Part shown: one piece after another, positions 9,406 to 20,691 of the stretch
Layout of the letters: each line of letters begins with the position of its first letter
Position numbering within the stretch: the stretch's first letter is position 1
From: Dacryopinax spathularia
Lineage: Eukaryota; Basidiomycota; Dacrymycetes; Dacrymycetales; Dacrymycetaceae
NCBI GenBank assembly: GCA_037974965.1
Contig: JBBPFI010000011.1
Span: 558,001 to 622,000, forward strand
Length of the DNA: 64,000 bases
Reading direction: 5' to 3'
The notes under the pieces: model-generated
The model's input: the letters and a program-made list of their open reading frames with translations, nothing else
Told to the model about the DNA's origin: nothing
The model's database searches: none
Position numbers and translations under genes: made by a program

Positions 9406-11689
9406 ATGAACGACTCTACAGCGTTAGGCGCTACCCCGCTCGCGAACGTCTCCTCGCCCTCTTACAACCTCTGGCTACCCGTCGCCTTCACCTCATCGTC
9501 CTCCTCCCCGCGCTCCTTCACCCTCCCTCTCCCCGATTTCAACATATCACACGACACCCTCTCCCTCCTCCTCCTCTTCATCCTCCCCCTCCTCCTCATC
9601 CAGCGTATCCGCACCCAAATCCTCACTTCCCCACTCACCAACCTCCCCGGTCCCAAATTCGCCAAATACGGACCATGGTTCGTCGTCCGTCTTCTCTCCG
9701 GCAACTTAGCGCAGTCCATCGCCCGCCTGCACAGAGAACACGGACCGGGGAGCGCGGTCGTTATTGCGCCTAATATCGTTAGCGTGAGCTCGCCGGAGGA
9801 CGTGAGAAGGGTGTATGGGAGCCATGCGCTGAGGAAGGACCCGAGGTTGGGGAAGGCGACGTTTGGGGGAGTTAGTAATGTGTTTGCTGAGCTGTACGTC
9901 CCCTTCCCTCTCCCCTCCTGTTCCTTCTTCTTTCTTTTTTTCCCCTTCCCTCTGTCTCCTCCTCCGAGTGCTGCGTCCTTCGCATACTGACTAAATCGCC
10001 AATGCAGGGAGCCAACAGCCCACACCCGCCTCCTCCGCCTAACAAACCCCTCCTTCCGACCCTCATCCCTCTCCCTCACACAGCCCGCCCTCACCCGCGC
10101 TCTCGCCGACTTCACAGCCCGGGTAGAAAATGATACGAAAATGAGAGGGTCGGCGGATGTGTGGAGTCTGTATAGGTTGTTGAGCTTTGATATGCTTGCG
10201 GGGGCGTGTTTTGGTCAGGAGCTGGGAGCTGTTAAGGGGGGTGGGGAGGGGGGGGAGAGGCATGGGGTTGTTGAGGTGCGTACTGTGCCGAGAAGGCCAA
10301 GCACTTTCCTCGCCAGTATGGAGCAGATGCTGATGTATAGTAGGATCTGGATGCGTTCATGATCGAGACTGCTCTGCGGGCTGTCTGCCCGACATGGGCG
10401 TGCTGGTTGTTGGAGAGGGCACCGGTGGCGAGGGTCAGGTTTATCATGAAGGCAGACCAGCGCTTAGCCGACGTGCGTCCGTTTCTCCCCCTCTTCCCCC
10501 CTGCCTCCTGCGGCTACAATTTCCCTGCATATATGCGCTTTTTGAGGTGAATCACGGAGCTGACGCATATACGCAGTACGGCCTCGCCGCCCTCCGCGCG
10601 CACCGCACCCTCTACCCCGACCTCAAACCCTCCGACGACTGCGGTGACATGCTCGGCCCGCTCCGTCTTTCCCTCGACCCGGACACCGGTGAACCCCTGT
10701 CCGATCAAGCAATAGCCGGGAACCTAGCAACGTATATCCTCGCTGGAGCAGACACGACCCCCGCCGCGTTGAGCTTCATAACCCACTCTTTGGCCCAGCA
10801 CCCGCAGATCTATCAGAAGCTCAGAAGAGAGCTGGAGGATACGGCGAGGGAGAGGGGGATGCAAGAGGGCGAGAGCTGGGAATGGGAGGTTCTGAAGACC
10901 TGTACGTACTTGGGTGCAGTCGTTAAGGAGGGGTTGAGAAGATGGCCCCCGACTGTCATGCCGATGACGAGGGTCGTGCCGGATGAGGGGTTTGTGCTGA
11001 GTCAGTCGCACCCACTTGGCTCTCAGTCCTCCAGCGCGGCTCGGGAGAGCGGGGAGAAAGACGGGAGGGAGAAGGAGAAAGTCCTACTCCAGCCAGGGAC
11101 ATACGTATGCGCTACGCCCTGGACGCTCCACTTTGACCCGTCGGTGTTCCCGGAACCCGACAAGTTTGAGCCGGAGAGATGGATACCAAAGGTGGACCTC
11201 GCTAAGGAGGGAGGGACGGAGCAGGAGGTCAGGGAGAGGGAAGAGGAGAGACGGAGGCTGGAGAGGATGGAGGCTAGTTGGATGCCTTTTGGGGTCGGGG
11301 TGAGGAGGTGTCAGGGGAGGCTGTAAGCACCCGTTTCTCCCATCCATCCGCTCTCTCCTTTCTTCACAAGCTTCGCCAATATCCCCCTTTACATTCTCGT
11401 TCAGAGGATATTCGCTGGTATCTTGGGCTTGGGTGTACGAAGCTGACTTTCCTCGCAGACTGGCAGAGATGGAACTTACCTTGACGCTCGCTACAGTTGT
11501 GTCGCAGTTCTCGCTCTCCCTCCATCCGTCGACGACAGCGGACAGTATGGAGGAAGTCGAGATGGTCACACTGGTACGCTCCCTGCCTAGTCTTCTTCAG
11601 GAGCGAGAATCTGACTGGAGGGGTTGTAGGGGCCGAAAGCACATCGATGCGAGATCGTGTTTGAGAGGCGGGAGATGGACCTTCTCTAG
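9406..11689 (+). CDS. Cytochrome P450 monooxygenase
   Basis: Six exons: 9406-9893, 10008-10275, 10344-10472, 10577-11322, 11459-11573, 11630-11689; 601 residues. A membrane anchor (about 51-66) is followed by the proline hinge LPGPK (80-84). The I-helix has AGADTTP (351-357), the K-helix has E-G-L-R (413-416), then FEPERW, and the haem loop FGVGVRRCQG carries the thiolate Cys540. These are all the diagnostic P450 motifs, so an ER-bound haem monooxygenase fed by a P450 reductase is secure; the substrate is not. It is about 50-100 residues longer than most P450s, because of two charged insertions: one after VLSQSHPLG (about 30 residues) and one before ASWMPFG (K/E/R-rich). The ATG at 9406 was chosen over the upstream in-frame ATG at 9220 because it follows a TATA-like site by 90 bp and gives a normal anchor. 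Intron 4 (10473-10576) carries two copies of the GCATATA-type motif. Confidence 0.93.
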
Positions 11690-11950
11690 CCGCCTGGCGG
11701 ACTCACCTGGCGAGGAGGTTGTAGGGTAGGGGAAGTAGGCCAGAGGCAGCGGGGGGGAAGTAGCATGAACCATCGGACTGGAACAAGATTGTTACATTAG
11801 ACGAACAACTCAACTCATAATATACAAACACAACCACAAACAATCCAATCCCCCAACGTCCCTTCTCACACAACCATACATTCACTTCCGCTCGACTCCA
11901 CGCCAAAATCAAACAAACAAACACAAACAACCTCCCCCAAAGCCATTAAG

Positions 11951-12303
11951 TTACGATCCAAGCCCATACTGCTCCCTACAATACCTCAGCGTGACCTCCT
12001 CATCAAACGGACTCTGGAGCTTCCTAATCGGGCCCACGTAGCGTTTCTTAGCAGGGGGAGGACCGCCCGTGGGGCTTCCGTATAGGAGCGCGCGACATTC
12101 CTGCGTGCGGGGTCAGTCCGGTCGGTCCGAAGGGGGTGAAAGAGGGGAGCGGGGCCGAGATGAGGTAAGTAGAAGAGAGGAGGGAGGGGAGGGCTCACGT
12201 GGGTGTTGTATGCCGCTAGGTCGAATGGCATGGGCAGAGCCTCTCCGCCGAGTGCGCATATACCCAGGAGGAAGAGCAACACTGTTGACCAAGGAGCGAG
12301 CAT
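11951..12303 (-). CDS. Small secreted protein, unknown function
   Basis: Two exons, 12303-12199 and 12100-11951, give 84 residues. Exon 1 encodes a clear signal peptide, MLAPWSTVLLFLLGICALG, probably cut before LPMPFDLAAYNTH. The intron (12198-12101) has a GTGAGC donor and a CGCAG acceptor and leaves the frame intact. The mature part is about 60 residues with only two cysteines (ECRALLYG and RYCREQYGLGS), which could form one disulphide, and a central PPPAKKRYVGP stretch. I do not recognise a family. The model rests on the signal peptide and the in-phase intron; the gene is too small to be sure. The P450 ends 261 bp away and is convergent with it. Confidence 0.6.
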
Positions 12304-13378
12304 TTTGCTTCTACGGTGGATTTTGCCGTTTTTAGATGTTGTTGATAATGACGGGATGGGGCAAAAGCGGAGGAAGGTTGGAGGCATGCATGCCGTTTTA
12401 TGGGCTTTTGGGAGGGAGAGGTGGCTGGTTGGTGTTGACAGATGATCCAGGGACGGCGACGACAGCTCGTCGGCCTCAGACAAAATGGATCGAAGACCTC
12501 GATATTACGAAACGAACGATTGAGAGATCGCGTTCATGGCGCAAGCAAGACGAGATCGATCATTAGTTATGAGCCATGAGAGAGACAGGATGTTGTTCGA
12601 GGTCTCTTATATACAGCGAGACTGAGGTCGACATGAGACAAGTCGATGTAAAATTGCACGCATTCCAGTCTGAGACAGCCAGCGAGCACTTCAAAGAAAG
12701 GCGGTCGGCATGCTGGTTTGATCCTCGAACACGAGTCCAACCAACAAAGTTAGAACGCCGATCGAGCCCCAACCTTATGCATCGAGCAAGCAAGACCATC
12801 TACTCTGATGGTAAATTCCAGCAGGTGCGAGTCATCAGCTCGCTTGATGCGGCAAATGCCGACGTCTGCCGCGGGACTCGGAGTCGCGGAACCGGACGAA
12901 AAAAGAGGGATGCGGTTCTTAGCGCAGCGCCTCAGCGCCTCCCGTTTGTCCGTCCTAGGTCGCGCGTCCCCTTGTCCGCCTGGCCTTCGCCCTTACTCAC
13001 GCACACTCACGCTCGTCTGACTACGTCCACCCCTCTCTCCCTTCTCTCTTCAACCCTTCTTAGATCTCTCAGGCTCATTGTCAAGTACTGCGGCTGTCTA
13101 CAACCTTTTACGACCCGTCGAAAGTGCGGAGAGACGCGCATATACCCGCCACGTGATACCTTCTCTGCCCTCCTTCGCACTAGCACACCTCGTACGAGGG
13201 TAGTGTGACTCCGCCTTAACGAACACGTACGCGCCGCACAACGCTAGTCACGCCGCTCACCACTCACCACTCGCCGCCTACTATCATACTGTCGCCACCG
13301 CGCTAGCTTCCGACCAACCAAGACCGTATAATACTGACCGTACGTCGCCCTCCTCTGGCCCTTCTCCTCGTCGGAGCC
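12304..13378. other. Divergent intergenic region, small secreted protein / ankyrin gene
   Basis: No gene seen. The open frame 12576-13208 (+) has no recognisable similarity. The stretch before 13379 is rich in C and T, as in many fungal promoters and leaders. Confidence 0.55.
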
Positions 13379-16300
13379 ATGCTGATGACTTGCCAGATGT
13401 CGACCGACTTCCTCCATGGACTCGCTCGAGCCGAGTTCGGCCTCTCCGACCCACCCACCTCCACCTACCCCACCCTTACCCCCTCCCCAGCCCACACAAG
13501 GGTCAAAAAACAGTACCACAACCGTCATCGCCTCCGTCCTCGCTCTCCCTCCCCGGAACCCCTTTTCCCAGACGTAGTGATCCCCGTTCCTCCTTCTTCA
13601 TCCTCCGAGGACTCGTCCGACTCGGAGGGCGAAGGTATCGCTAGAGGACTGAGGAATGGAAGGCTGAGAGTACACGAGTCTCATGCGCTGCCCGTGACGC
13701 ATATGGGCGGCCATGAGTTCTCGTTCTCGGGCCAGCATCAGCAGTACGCCCGCTGGTCTGCTTCTTCCGAGAAAGGCAAGGAGCGTGCGTTCGAGAAGGA
13801 GATGGACGAACGCGATCTCTACATGGAAGAAGGGCGGGAGATGCGGCCCCTCCTGCGCACCTATAGGCCGAGGGAGCAGTCGCCGCCTCCTTCGCATATA
13901 CAGAGACTGCAGCTGCGCGAGATCCGGCCTGGAGCGGTGGGACAAGGAACGGGAGAGCGGGATGCCGCGTACGCTCCTTCTCTTGCGCTTATGAGAGAGG
14001 GGAAAGCTGATCCGGCTCTGTTGGCGTTCAGGCTCGAGGACTTGATCCACAAATTTGCGATCAAGCGGGATGCGCCTGTGAGCGTGGCAAAGCAGGCCTT
14101 GGAGCGGAGGAGGGCTAGTGAGGAGCGGAAGAAGGTCGAGGCTGCTGAGGCTCAGCGGCGGGCGAGGGAGGAGAGGGAGGAAAAGGAAAGGAGGGAGAGG
14201 GAGGAGCAGGAGAGGCGGAAGGAGAGGAAGCGTGCGAAGAGGGAGAAGCAGGCGGAGAGGAGGGAGGCGAGGATCAGGGCGTTTGATGCTGTTCGTGCTG
14301 GCGATCTGCAGGGTTTGAAGAGGGAAGTGGAGGAGCATGGTATTGCTGTCATCGGACCGGAGAAAGAAGGCAAGAAGGGAGAAGCGATGCTGCACGTCGC
14401 TGCTGGGAGAGGAGACCTCGAGGTTGTAAAATATATTTTGGAGAAAGGTACGTCTCTTCCCCGACCCAAAATAGGCGCATATATCTAACTTTTTCGTAGG
14501 TGCAGATATGAAGGAGGTCGACCAAGCCGGCAGGAAACCATTTCATGCTGCCCTTGCAGCTGGACACGTCAGTATCGTTCAGTACTTCGTGGCCACGTTC
14601 CCGCCGACGGAGAATGACAACAAGGGCGGCGTGTATGCGCCTCCGTCCGGGACGTCGAACGTTGCCATTGCGGTCCGCTCGGGGAATGCCGAGGTCGTCA
14701 AGCTCGTCTTCCAAACTGGGCTGGTTGAAGAGAAGGAGATGAACGACGCCGGCAACCTGCTCGCTGAGCTTCCAGAGGAAAAGCGAGCAGATATGCAAAC
14801 CGTTCTCTCTCCTTATCTACCCACTCCGGTCGTTTCAAACCCATCGCCTCCGACTTCCAACACCGCCCTACCGCCATCCCAGCCCACCGCCATTCCCACC
14901 CAGCCTACTCCTACGCAAACAGCGGCAGAAGTCGAGAAGCTCAGCAGGAAACAGAAGAAGAAGGCGGAGAAGAAGGCGAAGGCGCGAGCGAAGGCTCAAG
15001 AGCTTGGGTTGTCTTCCCAGGAGTCGGGGACGGAGGGTGCGAAGGTGGATGAGGCCCCTCGCGTGCTGGAGGTGCAGGCTGAAGTGGCTCCTGTGGAGAC
15101 GGCAGCACCTGCTCCTGTGGAGGCGCCAGCTCCTCCTGTAATGGCTTCGGATGAGCCAGAGGCTCCAGCAGAGGTTGAAGTCTCTCAGACCTCTGTTGAG
15201 CCTTCCGAAGCCATCGCCGACCTCTGGAAGCAGCGGTTCGTGCGGAATGGTACCGCTTCCGCGCCCCCTCGCTACACGTCTCTCCCCGAAGACGACTTGG
15301 TCGATGAGATCACCGTTCAAGACTGGACACTATCAGTAGATGACGCCGGTTTCCGCTCGTTCGTTCACTTTTCCGCTCCGGCAGAAATCGTTTATCAGGA
15401 GACCTCCGAGGCTGAGCCGTCTCACGTCTCCGCCAACCCCGAGCAACCGTACCAGCCTCTAACCGCCACGACCGACCCGAGCCAAAGTCCGTACAGCTCT
15501 CTCTCCTTCCCCCACACCCCGTCCCCTCCCATGCCCACCCCGTCCCCTCCCATGCCCGCCCCCGCCCCAGCCTCGTACGAACCCGCACCGCCCATGCCTT
15601 CCTGGCAAACTGAAGTCTCCCCAGTCGGAGGACTAATGACAGGCGGCGAGAAGTTCCTGTTCGGTATTATGGGTGGTGGTGGCTTGCCTACTCCGCCCGG
15701 GCCTGTGGAGCACCAGCAGCAGGTCTTCTATCCACCGTACGAGCCAATGCAGCAAGCATATTATGAACCTGAGGTTGGGCATCTTCCGCCTCAAGAGCCG
15801 ATGTATGCCCCGCCGCCGATGTACGAGTCTCAACCGCAACCCTATGAGCTTCACTCCCACCCATATGACGCCCAACCTCGGCCGTACGACTCCCCTTCCC
15901 AGCCGTACGACGCCCAACACCAGCCTTACGAGCCATATGGTGAGGTGGTGTATCAGGCTTCGCCCGTGTACACCAACTTGCCGATCAGCCCGCCTCAGCC
16001 TCCGCCTGGTCTTCCCACCCGTCCGATGGGTACGACCCTGAACGCTTTCGCGCAACCCTTCGTGCCTCGGTTCCAGTCCGCCCTTGTCAACCCCATCAGT
16101 CCGCCTCAACCGCAACCCACGGTTGATCAAACTCCCATGCCTCGCCCATCCACCCCTTCCGGCCTGCAAACACCGCCCTACGTCCCCCTGAGCAACATCA
16201 TTTCCCGCAACTCGACCGAAGCCTCTTCCCCGGTAGCGCCCAACACGCCCGCCTCAGCACAGGAAGACTTCCGCCCAACCGTGCCTCGTGGGGATGAAGC

Positions 16301-16613
16301 TGCATCCTGTGCGTCAGAGCAGGTTAACCCACCCGTCGCATCGGTTGACCCCACTCCCGCGCAGGAGACGCCCTCGCCAGGGAGGAAAGTGTATACTGTC
16401 CGCCTTCCCGGCTCGAGGTCGGCGTCCCAGTCTCCCGCTCCTACACCCCAGGCTGTCGAGGAGGCTCTGCCGACTCCTGAGCCGCAGGAGCAGCCTCCCC
16501 GTCCCATCTCTGTGACAAAAGCAAAAGGAAAGAAATGGGTGAAGAAAAACCGTGGTCCTCGTCCTGGCGCTGCGGCTGGTGGAACGAACTCTGATGTGTC
16601 TGTGGCCGCCTGA
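13379..16613 (+). CDS. Ankyrin-repeat protein with charged coiled coil and proline-rich tail
   Basis: Two exons, 13379-14447 and 14500-16613, give 1,060 residues (1,054 if the second ATG at 13397 is used). N-terminal half: disordered Ser/Pro/Glu-rich, then a long K/E/R helix (about 240-300, EERREREEQERRKERKRAKR-like) likely to form a coiled coil. Ankyrin-type repeats follow at about 305-450 (EAMLHVAAGRGDLEVVKYIL; KPFHAALAAGHVSIVQYFV; NVAIAVRSGNAEVVKLVF). After a Lys/Ala-rich stretch (SRKQKKKAEKKAKARAKAQ) comes a short conserved-looking block near DEITVQDWTLSVDDAGFR, then a long Pro/Tyr-rich tail with repeats of YD-x-QP-x-PY. No membrane segment. Probably a scaffold; partners unknown. The 52-bp intron splits the first repeat after ILEK. 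Confidence 0.85.
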
Positions 16614-17149
16614 TGTCGTGATGTCTGGAATTTCTAGTGCTGTTCTCTGGTTCACTGTTTTTCTGCTGTTCACTGCTTTTGGCTGCGAAACCAACCTCAA
16701 CCTCATTCTTCTGTCGAACGCTGTAAACTCATGTTTCATTCTGCTTTCTCCTCTCGCATTTTCGTCTCTTTCTCCTGCTTCAACTGCTTTCATCATTTTC
16801 TCAATAATCCGCTGTGCATTTCACATATACTATTAACAGTTCAAGGCTTTCGTAGTGGTCGGGCCTCTCCTTTTTCTCTACGTACACAACATCTTCACAT
16901 AAAATTCAATGTACCCGTAGAATGCGTGCGCAATGGCAGTTTCTGGCGTGCTGTTTCCTTCTGTTCTTGCGCTTACACGTCTGCTTGTGCAAAGAGAGAC
17001 TGCAGTATTCCTTCTGCATTTCTCTCGTCGTCAGGAAGCGCCATAATATTAGCCATCGAAAATCCAGCGATACATGCGCATCAGATCTTCCAAACAATAT
17101 GTACCGTATTGTCCGCTCGCATATAGGAAAACAACTCCATGCCCACCGT
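16614..17149. other. Convergent 3' region, ankyrin gene / PFF1
   Basis: AT-richer than its flanks, with T-rich runs (16660-16830) as expected for polyadenylation regions of two convergent genes. No gene seen. Confidence 0.6.
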
Positions 17150-19951
17150 CTACTCCGGGACGGAGAACGCCTTACTCACCTCCACCAAACTCTCCGACAG
17201 CTTATTGCTCAACACCCACAGCGGGATGAACTCATTCACCTCATCCAGCGCAGGGATATTCCCAGAAGTCATATCCGCCCAACCGCACGCAATCCTCCCT
17301 CCCATCTCGCTCCCTCCTTCCCAATTAACGTCCACCGTAAACTCCTTAGCCCATGTCCGACTCCAGAGCGCAAGCGTGCTCACGCCTTCTTCTGGCAAGG
17401 GCTGATCGCGCGCTGGGAGGGTTACTGCGGCGCCTGTGACGGCTACGGCGGAGATGGGCGAGTCGAACGTGAGCTTGCACATACGGGTGTTCTTCCCCTG
17501 GACTGTGATCCGTGCCCCGCGCTGGCCCGTCCGGCTGACATTGGCGGTGATCCACTCGGTCGGATCTCCCCCGGCGACTTGGGGGACAAGGCTTGACTCC
17601 CAAGAACATCTCTCTAGCCCTGGCCGAGCGCCTTTCGAATCACAAGTGAGGGACTTGCGCCACGCGTCCGGAATGGATGGGGCTACGAAGGGCGCGATCA
17701 TCCCCGGCAGAGCGACCAGGTCGACTCGGTTCGAACCGGTGTCAAGGTCGAGCGATTGCTGGAAGTAGATCTTGAGTGGGAAAGTGGCTGTGAAGGGGAG
17801 CGCCAGGAGACTGTAAGCGCCGGTGAGGACGAGGATAAGGATGAGGAAGACGGAGATGCTGGAGGAGAGTTTGTGCATGAATGGCGCTAGAGGCATGACG
17901 ATCAGGAGGCATGCGACGCCGAGCGACATGTATACTGCACACCGTCAGTCACCCTGAGCGTCCAGAGAGATGATATAGGGGAACTCACCAATCATAGGCG
18001 AGTTGCCATCGATAAGCGTCTGACCCAGAGCAGTCATGAGCAACAACGCCGTCTGCACGGCCCACATAACGGGAAAAACGACCGCAATAAGATACTGCAC
18101 CAGCCAGAACGCCGGGATCTGTTCCTCTCCCACATCTTCCTCGTCCACCGGCCTAGGAGGAGCAACGAGCGGCGTCCTCTCAGTCGGCATCTCGCCCTCG
18201 TGATCTGCTTCGCCGTCGTCCGTCTCGGTTGGGAGCGTTTCGGCGGGGACGAGCTTGCGCTTGCCGGTGAATTCGACGATCATACTTTCCATTAGGGCGA
18301 GGATGAGCGCGAAGAGCGAGCCGGCGTAGAAGAAGGTGACCCAGTAGACGGAGACGAGGTGGAGCGGAGCGCCTTCGAAGGCGGTAGCGACGACCAGCAT
18401 GACCCACCATAGGAAGTAGACTTCGAGCAGTACGATCAGCTTTTGCTGGTGGACTGGGCGGTAGTAGGACAAGGTGCCGAGGATGACGTAGAGCGTCACG
18501 TATGCCGTGCAGAGGAGGGAGATCCCTACGACGTAGGAAGAAGAATGGATGACGTAGGGGTTTGTGAACCTGTAGAAGGCTGCTAGGCCCAATGTGCAGC
18601 CGACGCTGAGGAGGAGCGCGATGGGGAACCGGAGCCAGCCGAGCAGGGGGAACTTGGCGGCACGGTAGCCGTGCCTGAACCAGAGGAGGAAGGCGACTAG
18701 GATGGGGCCGACGATCAGGAGGCCGATGTTGAGTCCAAATATGGTGGTGAGGTCAAAGATGGCGATCGCGAGGCCCAGAACTGCTTCCCCGTCAGCTTCC
18801 TTGTGAGATACAGATGGTCAGGGTGGATGCTTACTCTCGAAGTATACGACGTCCTTGTGGTCCACATCGGTGCCGATGTCCGCCAGCAGCCCATGAGCGG
18901 CGTCCAGCGTTCCCTCCATCATCATCCACAGCGCGTCATTCCCTCCCAACCCGGTGACCGAGTCGCCCTTGGTATGATACATCGCTCTCCACTTATAGAA
19001 CGTCAAGTCCAACCCTTGCATGCCGGCAGCGTCGAACACTTGGTAGTCCGTTCCGGAGAGGACCAGCCGCCAGCGGTTGAAAGCGTCGACCGAGATGGAG
19101 TTGGCATGCGGGTGAGAGAGGTGCGATAGCGCTCGGGTTACTCGGGCTGAAGAGGTGCGGAACCAGAGGGGACGACCGCCTTCGCCCAGGCCTTCGAGGT
19201 TGACGAACGTCTTGGGCAGCTCGGACCAGGGATGGACCATGAACCTACACGGACAAGTGAGACCATGACAAGCAGCCTGGCAAGGAGGAGACTTACGCAT
19301 GAGCGCCGTACAGCCCATCCTCCTCAGCATTATTGATAACCACAACCACCGTCCTCTCCGGCCTATTCTCCGCAAAATAATCGACCATAGCGAGCATGCT
19401 CGCCGCGCCCATCCCATCGTCCGTCGCCCCCGGCGCAGTACTGACACTATCAAAGTGCGCATTCAACAGCACCGCGGGTAAGCCAGGCTGAGTGCCTTCG
19501 ATCTTGATCAGGATATTGTTCCCCTCGAAGTAGACTGCTTTTTTGGGCTCGGCGGCGGGGATCGGGGAGATCATGGTGATGTTTGAGAGGGTGTCGTCGA
19601 TCACGGTTACGAAATCGGGGTAGGAGGAGGCCACGCCGGAGACGCGGTTGAGGATGTAGTCGTGGACGGCGTCGGAGCGAGGGGAGTTGTACGGATGGGG
19701 TAGGCGGGCGATCTAGTTATCTCGTTCAACACCACCTCATACTGTAGCACAACGAAATGTAACGGACGTACCACTTGCAAGTCTCGCGCAGCCCGCTCGA
19801 TATCCAACCCCTTCTTGATCTCCCCAACCTTCGGAGCAGGCCACCCACGCTCATGGATGACAGTCGAGAACGCAAAGACCAGCACATAAGTGAGCGAGAC
19901 GACGACCGTCACGGGGAGTACCGTAAATCCCAGCGCGGTAGAGAACTTCAT
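17150..19951 (-). CDS. PFF1: Vacuolar membrane M28-family metalloprotease
   Basis: Five exons on the minus strand: 19951-19772, 19712-19297, 19244-18835, 18780-17989, 17934-17150; 860 residues. After an N-terminal membrane anchor (LGFTVLPVTVVVSLTYVLVF, about 7-27) the peptidase domain shows the di-zinc set of family M28: AHFDS (His146), ATDDG (Asp159), NNAEEDG (Glu190 catalytic, Glu191 ligand), and MYHTKGDS (His289). A C-terminal half with about eight hydrophobic helices follows, interrupted by an acidic loop (ETDDGEADHEGEMPTERTP), and then a lumenal domain. This is the layout of the fungal vacuolar membrane protease Pff1. It is somewhat shorter than the yeast protein (about 975). Its reaction, aminopeptidase-type cleavage in the vacuole, is inferred from the family. 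Confidence 0.93.
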
Positions 19952-20691
19952 CCTGGTCGCCTTTACAGTCCTACGTCAAGGAACAGGAGAAGATGGTCGA
20001 CCAGGTCAGAGCCGGAAAGAGGACGGCGTTGAGCTCGCTGGGCAGGTGCGTGAGGACGGCTTTGGAGCGGAACGCGCTTGGCACCGTCGTCGTTGTTGTG
20101 GCACAACGCGTCGAGCTCCTCGTTGAGTGCGCTCGCGAGACACCGGAGCGCAGCTGGTCGATGAGACCGCTATGAGAACCTTAGCGGTCTCAACGTTCGG
20201 CTGCAGTCATTGTTGGAACGTATCTGCTCGATGGAGTGAATGGTGACGGCATTGTTAGGACCCTGGTCATCGTCAACATCGCCCTGATTGATGTCCAGCG
20301 CTGTGGTACCATCTTCTCCGTCGTCGACGTGGTGGATATGAAGCTATGGTCATCGCAGCTGTTCTCCGCCCTTCCTGTCAACCTCCTACCATTCTCATGC
20401 GTAGGGAATTATGTAAGACATGACAATGCGTAAACAATCCCCCTCCTCGCGACCTCGATCCTTGTCCGTTACTGCAAAGGAGTTTTGGGGTGTATAAGCA
20501 GATGAAAACACGAGTCGTGGTCTTTGAATAAGCCATGGAATGGGAATGGAAGGAGGAGTATGATGAATGTGATGGATGGAATAGGAGGAATACTGCAAAC
20601 AGGACAAAACGAGTGTCAGCGAGACACATAACGAGCACACATCACATTCATGAATAGAAACACACAAATCACACCGCGCACCCTCGCGGTC
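19952..20691. other. Intergenic, PFF1 promoter and cyclin 3' end
   Basis: No gene seen. It holds the hairpin at 20150-20204 and AT-rich sequence near 20600 that probably serves the 3' end of the cyclin gene. Confidence 0.55.
20150..20204. repeat. 55-nt near-perfect hairpin (inverted repeat)
   Basis: A perfect 11-bp stem, TGAGACCGCTA at 20162-20172 with its complement at 20182-20192, encloses a 9-nt loop. The stem extends outwards with two mismatches and two G:T pairs to GCAGC (20150-20154) pairing with GCTGC (20200-20204), making an imperfect stem of about 23 positions. It lies about 200 bp upstream of the PFF1 start and about 490 bp beyond the cyclin stop codon. It could act as a structured transcript end, a small-RNA precursor or a binding site for a dimeric factor. 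Confidence 0.8.

Noticed and set aside
9462-10115. 217-codon open frame on -
   Set aside because: Antisense of P450 exons 1-2 and their intron.
8426-11689. ABM array plus P450 as a secondary-metabolite cluster
   Set aside because: No polyketide, peptide or terpene synthase and no matching transporter adjoins; the next genes are structural or housekeeping.
13598-14395. 265-codon Leu/Pro/Arg-rich frame on -
   Set aside because: Complement of the K/E/R coiled coil of the ankyrin gene.
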